The translations under genes and the position numbers were made by a program. 64,000 nt of DNA from JANJUB01 sp031386985 (GTDB lineage Bacteria > Armatimonadota > Fimbriimonadia > Fimbriimonadales > Fimbriimonadaceae): NCBI GenBank assembly GCA_031386985.1, contig JANNCV010000044.1:248001-312000 (forward strand). Reading direction: 5' to 3'. Below, piece after piece: positions 7,827 through 15,092 of this stretch (position 1 is the stretch's first letter; every line of letters starts with the position of its first letter). The notes under the pieces were generated by a model, which searched no databases, had not been told where the DNA came from, and saw nothing but the letters and a program-made list of their open reading frames with translations.

Positions 7827-8174
7827 ATGTTTGCCCTCAACTTTTACTCTGATCTTTACGGCGACGTTCTGCGCAACAACCGCAAGACCGTCTCAATCCG
7901 ACTCGGCGATAAGTCTGAGAAATACGTGGCCGGGATGGTCGTCTGGATTACAGTCGGAGCCCGGTTTGCGCGCCGCCAAAAACTTTATTCCGCCATGCTC
8001 GACCGAGTGGAGGTCAAAACAATTGCCGAGCTCTCGCCGCGTGATATTGAACGCGAAAATCCCGAGTTTCGCACTCAGGACGACATTATTGAAATGCTCT
8101 CGCGCCTTTACGGGGACCTGATCACGCCCACTCATCGCGTAACGGTTATTCACTTTTCCCGAGTTGACGAGTAA
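7827..8174 (+). CDS. ASCH domain protein
   Basis: This 115-residue protein has the ASCH/PUA-like pattern: NNRKTVSIRLGDKSEKY at the start, a VWITVGARFARRQ strand, and a C-terminal VTVIHFSRVD. ASCH domains bind RNA or nucleotides; some cleave modified nucleosides. The ATG at 7827 gives a normal domain length. It overlaps tmk by one base (TAATG), so the two are co-translated, which may link it to nucleotide metabolism. Exact function is unknown. Confidence 0.75.
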   Translation: MFALNFYSDLYGDVLRNNRKTVSIRLGDKSEKYVAGMVVWITVGARFARRQKLYSAMLDRVEVKTIAELSPRDIERENPEFRTQDDIIEMLSRLYGDLITPTHRVTVIHFSRVDE

Positions 8175-8779
8175 TGTTTGTCACCTTCGAAGGACCGGAA
8201 GGCGCGGGTAAATCAACGGCGATCCAGGCGTTGGCTCTCGAACTTCAAGGGCGGGGGCACTCCGTCGTTACAACGAGAGAACCGGGGGCGGGCGATGTTG
8301 GTGAGAAGATCAGAGCTATCCTCTTAGAGGGCGAAGCTGTTACGGCAAGATGCGAGCTCTTTTTGTTCCTAGCCGACCGGTCCCAACACACCTCAACCCT
8401 GATTCAGCCCGCCCTAGAGAGAGGCTCAATCGTCTTATGCGACCGATATGCCGATTCAACTCTGGCGTACCAGGGCTACGGTCGCGGCCTAGATTTAGAC
8501 CGACTAAGGCTCCTCAATAAGGACGCAACCGGCGGACTTCAACCCGATCTCACCTTGCTGTTTGATCTCCCGGTACAACTGGGCCTCCAAAGGCAATCAA
8601 AGAGAGATCGCTTGGATTCCGAGTCGCTTGATTTTCATGATCGGGTTAGAAATGGCTTTTTAGCTGAGTCCAAACTCGATCCAAACCGATATAGAGTTAT
8701 TGATGCCACTCAATCGCAACAAGACGTCCTCAATGACGCGCTAAATGCCATCCTCGAACGTATAACTGATCATGATTAG
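8174..8779 (+). CDS. tmk: Thymidylate kinase
   Basis: The 201-residue kinase converts dTMP to dTDP. It shows the P-loop FEGPEGAGKST (residues 5-15), the TREPG loop for substrate binding and DRYADSTLAYQGYGRG from residue 90, which holds the conserved DR(Y) and tyrosine. Length matches the family. It starts one base inside the ASCH gene stop and its own stop overlaps the next gene by 8 bases. Confidence 0.96.
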   Translation: MFVTFEGPEGAGKSTAIQALALELQGRGHSVVTTREPGAGDVGEKIRAILLEGEAVTARCELFLFLADRSQHTSTLIQPALERGSIVLCDRYADSTLAYQGYGRGLDLDRLRLLNKDATGGLQPDLTLLFDLPVQLGLQRQSKRDRLDSESLDFHDRVRNGFLAESKLDPNRYRVIDATQSQQDVLNDALNAILERITDHD

Positions 8780-9767
8780 CTCAATCCTTCTAGCCCTCCC
8801 GCCGCAGGTTACAGCCGAAGAACTCTTGAAACGCATTGACGCGAGGTCCGGTGCGGGCTTTTCCGTGGATTTCACGCTGGATCATAACTCGATTGGCTTG
8901 GTTAAAGCCCACCTTGAACTCAAACAGCCCCATTTCGTCTCATTGCGGGCTCAGGGCGACGGCGATGACTTCGAGTTCATGGTCGGAAAATCTGGCGCGA
9001 TTGAGATCGAACATAAGACGCGTCAGTATTGCGAAGTTGGCCCGATCGGCCGTGTTCAGTTCACCAACTCAACGTTAAGTGGCCTTTCGTTCCGATGCGT
9101 TCCGTATGCCCTTATGGGAGATATTGGCTCGATTTTTCAGCAAAGGCTATCGGTTCAATCGGAAAAGTCTGGTGGCAAGACGGTCTACAAAATGTCATCC
9201 CCTGGGCCCGAGGTTATCGCCGAGATTTGGGTAACTGAAGCGGGCTTGATCCAGCGATACAAGCACGAGTTTACGGATGTATCCGGGCGAGTAAAGATGG
9301 ACTTTAAGTTCTCAAATCATGGGGCGTTTCACCCCGCCTCGATAAATCTGGAGCCGCCGATCGGCTACCGAATGACACTATTGAAGCGGGATACCCTCCC
9401 AATTCAACCCGGATCTGAATTCCCCGCTTCGGGATGGTCGGGAAAGGTATTGGACGGAAAGCCAACTTTGTTCGTGGTTTGCGCAAAAGAGTGTGAGATA
9501 ACGAATCGCATGGGCGCCCTTCTCTCAGATCTCGCAAAATCAAGCCGAGTGGTTGTGCTTTCGGATAACGGTAACCCCCGCGACCTTGCCAAACTACCCA
9601 CATATTCAAGTAAGCAAGGCTCAGTTTTTGACCGCTTGAACACACCCGGATCGCCGACGCTTTACGCGGTCAACGCGAAGGGCATTGTCCAACAGTTGTG
9701 GTTCGGCTTTGATCCCAAAGAGGCGGTACCACTCAAAGACGCGATTTTGTCAGCTCTAAGAAGATAG
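8772..9767 (+). CDS. Exported LolA-like protein fused to a thioredoxin-like domain
   Basis: The 331-residue protein has a short hydrophobic N-terminus. Residues about 20-210 resemble the LolA/LppX-like half-barrel (DUF2092 type), with alternating strands such as FEFMVGKSGAIEIEHKTRQYCEV. The C-terminal 110 residues look like a thioredoxin fold: GKPTLFVVCAKECEIT, where the cysteines are CAKEC rather than CxxC, and a cis-proline loop GSPTLYAVNAKGIVQQLWFG. It may act in envelope lipid or redox handling. The family assignment is from fold-level pattern only. It is co-translated with tmk. Confidence 0.6.
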   Translation: MISSILLALPPQVTAEELLKRIDARSGAGFSVDFTLDHNSIGLVKAHLELKQPHFVSLRAQGDGDDFEFMVGKSGAIEIEHKTRQYCEVGPIGRVQFTNSTLSGLSFRCVPYALMGDIGSIFQQRLSVQSEKSGGKTVYKMSSPGPEVIAEIWVTEAGLIQRYKHEFTDVSGRVKMDFKFSNHGAFHPASINLEPPIGYRMTLLKRDTLPIQPGSEFPASGWSGKVLDGKPTLFVVCAKECEITNRMGALLSDLAKSSRVVVLSDNGNPRDLAKLPTYSSKQGSVFDRLNTPGSPTLYAVNAKGIVQQLWFGFDPKEAVPLKDAILSALRR

Positions 9768-9814
9768 CTTTCGAGACTTCAAGCAAACAACTTTCACTGC
9801 GTTCTGAAACTTCG

Positions 9815-9823
9815 TGATATACT
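9815..9823 (+). promoter_or_regulatory. Extended -10 promoter of menG
   Basis: TGATATACT is an extended -10 element (TGn plus TATACT at 9818-9823). It ends 6 bases before the GTG start at 9830. No Shine-Dalgarno site exists, so transcription should begin at the start codon. Confidence 0.6.
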
Positions 9824-9829
9824 ACTGGG

Positions 9830-10558
9830 GTGGCCGCGACAAAAGCTGAACCCAAACAGAGTTGGACCGCCCAGGGCGAGGAAAAACGCGCCCTTGTGCA
9901 AGGCATGTTTGCCGAGATAGCACCCACTTATGATCGCTGCAATGCGCTCGCCAGCTTCGGATTGCATCGACGTTGGCGATCCTTTGCCGCTCGCAGTTTG
10001 AAGTGTTCCAGCGGCGATTCTGTTCTGGATTTGTGCTGTGGCACCGGTGATTTTCTCAAACCCCTCCGTCGCATCGTAGGCTCGGAAGGAAAACTGATCG
10101 GCATGGATTTTTGCGCGCCTATGTTGGTTGTTTCGGCATCGAAGGACCCGCTAGCACAGCTCGGTTTGGCCGATGCTTGCAGCTTGCCGATTCGGGATAA
10201 CCAGCTTGACGGAGTGAGTGTAGGCTGGGGGATTCGGAATGTGCCCAACATTGATAAGGCTCATGGCGAGATTTTTCGTGTCCTCAAGTCTGGCAAGCGG
10301 TTTGTTTCGCTCGATATGGCGCGGCCAAAATTTGCCCCGATCCGATTTGTGTCCCGTTTGATAACGAACACTCTATTGCCCGTTTTAGGTTCTCTGTTCG
10401 GGAAAAAAGAGGCCTACACTTATTTGCCGCAAAGCACGGATCGGTTCTTAGATCGCGAAGCACTAAAGGCTTCAATGGAGCGGGCCGGGTTTTTTGATGT
10501 CGGATATCGTGATCTTTTTATGGGCAATATCTGCGTTCATTGGGGGACTAAGCCATGA
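9830..10558 (+). CDS. menG: Demethylmenaquinone methyltransferase (UbiE/MenG family)
   Basis: The 242-residue SAM methyltransferase shows FAEIAPTYDRCNALASFGLHR, the SAM-binding block VLDLCCGTGDF and VGWGIRNVPN, all diagnostic for UbiE/MenG/COQ5. It carries out the last C-methylation in menaquinone or ubiquinone synthesis. The following gene makes the polyprenyl side chain, which supports a quinone role. The GTG start is supported by an extended -10 six bases upstream. Its stop overlaps the next gene by 4 bases. Confidence 0.92.
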   Translation: MAATKAEPKQSWTAQGEEKRALVQGMFAEIAPTYDRCNALASFGLHRRWRSFAARSLKCSSGDSVLDLCCGTGDFLKPLRRIVGSEGKLIGMDFCAPMLVVSASKDPLAQLGLADACSLPIRDNQLDGVSVGWGIRNVPNIDKAHGEIFRVLKSGKRFVSLDMARPKFAPIRFVSRLITNTLLPVLGSLFGKKEAYTYLPQSTDRFLDREALKASMERAGFFDVGYRDLFMGNICVHWGTKP

Positions 10559-11556
10559 TTGCTCCCTCTCTCCTAACCGACAAAGTCGGCCCTGAGGTTT
10601 TTCAAGAAATCGGCGCCGAAATCATTCGCGTTGAAGAAGTCTTGCACGCGGCCATGAAGAGCCAAGTTGGGCTCGTGGCGAACGTGGGATTGCATACCCT
10701 CGCCGCTGGTGGCAAGCGCTTGCGACCAGCCTTGGTTGTGTTGGCCGCCCGGGCATGTGGGCTTGAGTTTGAACCGGAAAGGGCCCGAAAAATCGGCGTG
10801 GCTATGGAAATGATCCACATGGCGACCCTTATCCACGATGACGTGATTGACCATGCCGCCACCCGGCGGGGTCGCCCCACGGCTGCCACCGAGTTTGGCA
10901 ATACCGCGAGCATTCTTTCGGGCGACGTTCTGCTTTCAAAGGCCATGGCCATTCTCTGTCGAGATGGCGATATTAGAATTATTCGAACAGTTTCAGAGGC
11001 GGTAGTAGAGTTAGCGGAAGGCGAAGTTGCTGAACTTGCGACCCGTGGAAATTTTGAGCTAACCGCGGAAGAACACTTTCGAATCTTGCGTCTCAAGACC
11101 GCTTCATTTATTGAAGCATGCTGTCAAGTTGGCGGCATGATTGCCGGTGCGGACGAGGCAACGATTGCCGCCTTGGGGGTTTACGGTCACCACCTGGGAA
11201 TCACTTTCCAATTGGTGGATGACCTTTTGGACTACACTGGCGACCACAAAAAGACCGGGAAGCCCAAGGCAACCGATTTCTGTGAGGGCTGCGCTACGCT
11301 GCCCTTGATCTTGTTTAACTCTCTTGCCTCCGATGAAGATCGGCTGTTTATTCAAGATAGATTCGGGCAGGTTTCTACCGAAGAAATTGATGATATCGTG
11401 GGGAAGATGCGTGAATGTGGGGCACTAGATCAGGGGAAACTTCGAGCCGAGTCCGAGGGCAAGATGGCTGTATCTTCGCTTGTGGGTTTGCCCGATTCGG
11501 TCGAAAAAGAGTTTCTCCAAGGCGTCGTCCGGTTCGTCCTTGATCGAGAAGGATGA
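10555..11556 (+). CDS. Polyprenyl diphosphate synthase
   Basis: The 333-residue trans-isoprenyl synthase has the first aspartate-rich motif DDVID at residues 95-99 and the second, DDLLD, at residues 222-226, plus GGKRLRPALVVLAA. It extends isoprenyl diphosphates to the quinone side chain (heptaprenyl/octaprenyl class judging by size and neighbourhood; exact chain length is not readable). It sits between menG and a HAD phosphatase with 4-base overlaps on both sides, so this is one operon. Confidence 0.92.
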   Translation: MIAPSLLTDKVGPEVFQEIGAEIIRVEEVLHAAMKSQVGLVANVGLHTLAAGGKRLRPALVVLAARACGLEFEPERARKIGVAMEMIHMATLIHDDVIDHAATRRGRPTAATEFGNTASILSGDVLLSKAMAILCRDGDIRIIRTVSEAVVELAEGEVAELATRGNFELTAEEHFRILRLKTASFIEACCQVGGMIAGADEATIAALGVYGHHLGITFQLVDDLLDYTGDHKKTGKPKATDFCEGCATLPLILFNSLASDEDRLFIQDRFGQVSTEEIDDIVGKMRECGALDQGKLRAESEGKMAVSSLVGLPDSVEKEFLQGVVRFVLDREG

Positions 11557-12296
11557 GAACCTATCCCCTTTATGTTTTCGATCTCGACGGCACTCTGTTT
11601 CGTGGCGAGGAACCCACGCCGCACGCCATCGCGACCATTGCCGAACTTCGAGAGCGCGGAGCAACGATTCGATTCCTAACGAATAACTCCTCAAAATCCA
11701 TCGCCGAACTTACGGCGAAACTTCAACGCCTAAGGTTTGAGGCGACGCCCGAGGAAGTGATGAACTCTGCCGTCGGCACGGCTCGGCACCTACATGGCAA
11801 AGTCTCCACCGCACTTGTCGTCGGTGAGACAGCCCTAGTCGAGGCCCTCGCTAGGGTGGGGATCGCTTTGAACGATGATAATCCCGACGCCGTAGTCGTC
11901 GGAATTGATCGCCAGTTCACTTACGAGAAACTGTCCCGCGCGATGGCTTGCCTTCGGAACCCAAACTGCCGCTTCGTCGCTTCAAACCCGGACCGTAGTT
12001 ATCCTCTCGAGAACGACGTCCTGATTCCCGGTGCGGGCAGTATTGTGGCGGCTCTGGAATGTTGCTCGAATCGAAAAGCTGAGGTAATAGGCAAACCCAA
12101 TCCGTTCTTGGTCGAGCTCATTCTTACCGATACCGGCATCAGAAACACGGATTGCCTGGTCGTCGGAGACCGCATCGAAACTGACATCGAGGCTGGTCGA
12201 TCGGCGGGCTGCGATACGCACTTGGTGCTCTGTGGAGTAACGCAGATTGCCCCCGAAGGGCTCAGCTTTAGCCCCAATCTTTCCGCTCTAGTCTAG
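11553..12296 (+). CDS. HAD-superfamily phosphatase, NagD-like
   Basis: The 247-residue protein begins with HAD motif I, YVFDLDGTLFRGEE, then motif II in FLTNNSS, a C2-type cap domain, motif III lysine in VIGKPNPFL and motif IV VVGDRIETDIEAGRSAG. This is the NagD/p-nitrophenylphosphatase subgroup. Members hydrolyse small phosphates such as phosphoglycolate or nucleotides. In this operon it might trim an isoprenoid phosphate, but that is only an inference from position. Confidence 0.88.
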   Translation: MRTYPLYVFDLDGTLFRGEEPTPHAIATIAELRERGATIRFLTNNSSKSIAELTAKLQRLRFEATPEEVMNSAVGTARHLHGKVSTALVVGETALVEALARVGIALNDDNPDAVVVGIDRQFTYEKLSRAMACLRNPNCRFVASNPDRSYPLENDVLIPGAGSIVAALECCSNRKAEVIGKPNPFLVELILTDTGIRNTDCLVVGDRIETDIEAGRSAGCDTHLVLCGVTQIAPEGLSFSPNLSALV

Positions 12297-12985
12297 TCAG
12301 GCCGAAGTGCTTTCATCTTCAAGGCGACTTCGCCCGAAAACCCGCCCCGCTCCGAGAGCTTCTGAACAATGTTTGCGTACGACGAATCATCACGGTTTTG
12401 GCTGAGTTTGAATACCGCTTGCAACCGGTCAACCTCAAGCTCAAAAGCTTGAATCGCGGGGAGCATTTTGGCGAGATATTCCTCGCTTAGCATGTCGAAA
12501 AGCGACTCGCTCGCCGAATCACCCGGAACCCCTCCCCAATTCGCTCGGCCCACAGCCCTCCCCTGCGAGGAGGGGGAAGCTTCCGGCCCCGCTCCCTCAT
12601 AAAAGTCCTTCAGCTCCTTAAGAATTTTAATCAACTCCTCTTGCGGGAGCATCGTAATCGTGCCGTAAGCGTGGGCCACCATGTAATTCCAAGTACCACC
12701 ATTATCGGTTTCGGGATACCAGCTAGCGAGAACCGGGCAGTTCGGCCCGTGAAACATCGCGAGCGCCCTTGGTTGTGTGCAAAACGCCTGCCAGTGGTCG
12801 GTCTTACGCATCACGTGGCCTCTCAAAATGAGCTTATCCCCCCGCTCCTCAATCAAAATCGGCACATGAGTAGCCACCGGCCACCCATCCTCGCCCATGG
12901 CTGTAATTGAAGCCAACGGGTATTCGCGAATGAACTCAAGAATTTTCCCCCGATCCTGTTCGGAGAACTCTTTCATCGGATACAT
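12293..12985 (-). CDS. PaiB-like FMN-binding protein with in-frame repeat insertion
   Basis: The protein of 230 residues begins MYPMKEFSEQD, the usual PaiB opening. The FMN-binding split-barrel motifs follow: VATHVPILIEERGDKLILRGH, FHGPNCPVLASWYPE and GTWNYMVAHAYGTI. PaiB relatives are flavin-binding regulators or oxidoreductase-like proteins. Between the helix DFYEGAG and the segment SASESLFDML, about 20 residues (SPSSQGRAVGRANWGGVPGD) are encoded by a palindromic repeat (12517-12582) that also occurs at 1477-1545. A longer start at GTG 13024 is possible. It converges with the HAD gene and overlaps it by 4 bases. Confidence 0.85.
   Translation of the reverse strand: MYPMKEFSEQDRGKILEFIREYPLASITAMGEDGWPVATHVPILIEERGDKLILRGHVMRKTDHWQAFCTQPRALAMFHGPNCPVLASWYPETDNGGTWNYMVAHAYGTITMLPQEELIKILKELKDFYEGAGPEASPSSQGRAVGRANWGGVPGDSASESLFDMLSEEYLAKMLPAIQAFELEVDRLQAVFKLSQNRDDSSYANIVQKLSERGGFSGEVALKMKALRPD
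12517..12582. repeat. Dispersed palindromic repeat, copy 2 (inside a gene)
   Basis: The segment starts AATCACCCGGAACC and includes a G/C-rich hairpin around 12557-12577 (CCCTCC, loop, GGAGGG). It matches 1477-1545 over about 66 bases with a few substitutions and short indels. It lies within the PaiB-like gene and keeps the reading frame open, adding about 20 residues in what should be a surface loop. Confidence 0.75.
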
Positions 12986-13025
12986 GGTCGGATGGTACCG
13001 CTTGATTGCGCGACCTGGGGCCACG

Positions 13026-14204
13026 TTAGGGCCGAAAGACCGACTTCACGGCTTCCAGATACTTCATTCCGTGAACCGTGTCCGGCTCGAGGTAGCTGCC
13101 CTCAGTCCATTCGTTCCAACAGTTGATGTTGAGAACCTTTGGCCCGTTCTTGTTGCCAAGAAGCCGCTGTTTGGTCAGGCTGAGGGCTTCTTTGAATCGT
13201 TCCGGCGTGTTTCCCGAGATTGTATTCATGAAGGGATAGCCGACGTTGGCGAACTCGTCACGCTGGTCAGCGCGCGCGCTTGAATCCCAACCCATCGTGA
13301 CGTTGGGATAGTAGGGCACGTCGAACTGCGAAGCGGACTGGGTCCAGTAGTCGAAGTAGCGATCCCGAACGAGGTTGTAATCGGTTTGCATCTGCGGTAG
13401 CCCCACATGATGAATCCACACGTAGGAGGTTACGGAGTCGAATCCGAGGTCCTTAACCAGCAAGGCGGTATCCGCTGGTTTGCCCTCTCCGGGCAAAATC
13501 GGCTGACCCCAAACCACGGCATTCAGGTGCAAGCCGGGTAGCCCGGCTGCCTTTGCCTTCAAGCGAAATCGGTCCAAAGCGGCTCTGGTTGCCTCAACAG
13601 AGCCGAAGTTATCAAGCAGCTTCGTGAGTTCGTAGAACGAGAAGTACGGCTTGCCTCCGATTTTCCAATATGAGGAATTCTTGAAGTAATCCTTGATCAC
13701 GTGATCGCAAATCTTCTCGAAAGCGGGCGGGCTGACCTTTCCCGGATACATAAGCTTTTGGGGGGTTCCGCGACGATACGGATGAATATCCGTCCAGTCA
13801 TGATTCGCCCACATCAAGGCAAACTTCATCTTCTTCCGGTTGCGCGCCTTGAGAAAGCCGTTGTTCAGCGGTCTTCCCAAGAACGGGCCATCTTCAAAGT
13901 GATACCAATCGAAGATAAACGCATCAATGCCATGAGTCGCCGCTGCCTCAATCTTTTGCGCCATCGCCAGCGGATTCGATTCATCCGTGTATCCCCACAG
14001 CGGCACTTTGGGCTGAACGTGCCCGGGAAATCGCGGCTTGGCCGCCTTAACCAACTCCCACTCCGACCACCCTTTGCCCTTAGCCTTCTCATTCCGAGCA
14101 TCCGATGGGTGGTAGTTGCCGAAGTAGTAGCAAGCAACCTCGATCTTTTCCGGTTTCGGCGTTCTTTGAAGGTTGGGAGTAAAAAGGAGTAAAGAAGCAA
14201 CCAT
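13026..14204 (-). CDS. WbsX-like/GH99-like glycan-active protein, exported
   Basis: The 392-residue protein has a short hydrophobic start (MVASLLLFTPN). It then carries the family signature VACYYFGNYHPSDARN, GWSEWELVKAAKPRFPGH, GIDAFIFDWYHFEDG and the C-terminal LNINCWNEWTEGSYLEPD. This is the WbsX glycosyltransferase/glycoside hydrolase family 99-like TIM barrel. In the family, acidic residues of the FDWY and NEWTEG blocks line the active site. The leader suggests a role outside the cytoplasm, so hydrolase activity is more likely than transferase, but that is an inference. Confidence 0.85.
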   Translation of the reverse strand: MVASLLLFTPNLQRTPKPEKIEVACYYFGNYHPSDARNEKAKGKGWSEWELVKAAKPRFPGHVQPKVPLWGYTDESNPLAMAQKIEAAATHGIDAFIFDWYHFEDGPFLGRPLNNGFLKARNRKKMKFALMWANHDWTDIHPYRRGTPQKLMYPGKVSPPAFEKICDHVIKDYFKNSSYWKIGGKPYFSFYELTKLLDNFGSVEATRAALDRFRLKAKAAGLPGLHLNAVVWGQPILPGEGKPADTALLVKDLGFDSVTSYVWIHHVGLPQMQTDYNLVRDRYFDYWTQSASQFDVPYYPNVTMGWDSSARADQRDEFANVGYPFMNTISGNTPERFKEALSLTKQRLLGNKNGPKVLNINCWNEWTEGSYLEPDTVHGMKYLEAVKSVFRP

Positions 14205-14250
14205 GGAGCTCGTCGAGTCTACCTATGCACCGGCCCCGGCTAAGCAAATT

Positions 14251-14337
14251 TGGTGCCCAGGAAAGGAATCGAACCTTCACTCCCTTGCGAGAACTAGTAC
14301 CTGAAACTAGCGCGTCTACCAATTTCGCCACCTGGGC
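14251..14337 (-). tRNA. tRNA-Leu (anticodon CAG)
   Basis: Read on the minus strand, the acceptor GCCCAGG pairs with CCTGGGC, followed by discriminator A and an encoded CCA. The anticodon stem CTAGT/ACTAG encloses the loop TTCAGGT, giving CAG. The long variable arm and the GGTTCGATTCC T-arm are typical of a class II leucine tRNA. Confidence 0.95.
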
Positions 14338-14357
14338 AGGCGGAGGCAAGAAGTATA

Positions 14358-15092
14358 TCACTTCGACGGGTGACGCCGAAGAAAATCGCGGAGATCGCCA
14401 AGTTTGTCCGTTCCGATGAGGTCAACCTCGGCCTTTCGCAATTCGGTCCAGACAGCCGGGCTCTCAGGCGTAGCCCAAAAACGTAACTTGTAGCCTCGAT
14501 CATGGGCTTTTTTAACAATTTCCTTCAGCTTTTCACGCTCCGTCTCTGGCATCGGGCCGACTCCGCCCCACTTGAACTGGTTCGACCAGTTATCGCTGAC
14601 CCAAGCGAGAATGGGGTTTCGGGGTAGATCGAGGTCGGCGGGGCCACCGTCTCTAGAAAGCAATCGAAACGACTCGTCTTGGATTACGCTTCGATCTCCA
14701 GCTCCGGAAACGACGATTTTTACGGCGCGAGGGATCAAGGTGGAAATCCACGCTCGGTAGGGTTCGAGCTCTTTAATGAGGGCCTTAGTAGCGGCCTCGG
14801 GGTCGGCCTTGATATCCACCATCAGCGTGAATTCGTGGCCTTCATAGACGGCGCCGTTTGCCTTCACCCGCTTGAAAAGGGGCTCTAGATAAAGGGCTTG
14901 TAGCGTGCGACTTGGCTTGAGATCGCGGCGATTGTGCGCAACCAGGAGCAATCCATTAACGAGAAAAACGTCGGCTTCGACGCTCGTAAAGCCGGCGTCC
15001 AGCGCGTCGAACAGCGGTCGCTTGTGCTCGTAATCGTTGTGAGCGTGCGCATTTATGAGCACTTGGCTGAGGAGCAGGGTCGTTAGAATCAT
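14358..15092 (-). CDS. Exported glycerophosphodiester phosphodiesterase-like protein
   Basis: The 244-residue protein has a signal-like start (MILTTLLLSQVLINAHAHND). The HAHNDYEHKRPLFDAL and VEADVFLVNGLLLVAHN blocks belong to the PI-PLC-like TIM barrel superfamily, with the catalytic histidines of the GDPD type. The C-terminal YKLRFWATPESPAVW and LIGTDKLGDLRDFL are also GDPD-like. It probably hydrolyses a phosphodiester outside the cytoplasm. Its start overlaps the GH2 gene stop by 4 bases. Confidence 0.82.
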   Translation of the reverse strand: MILTTLLLSQVLINAHAHNDYEHKRPLFDALDAGFTSVEADVFLVNGLLLVAHNRRDLKPSRTLQALYLEPLFKRVKANGAVYEGHEFTLMVDIKADPEAATKALIKELEPYRAWISTLIPRAVKIVVSGAGDRSVIQDESFRLLSRDGGPADLDLPRNPILAWVSDNWSNQFKWGGVGPMPETEREKLKEIVKKAHDRGYKLRFWATPESPAVWTELRKAEVDLIGTDKLGDLRDFLRRHPSK

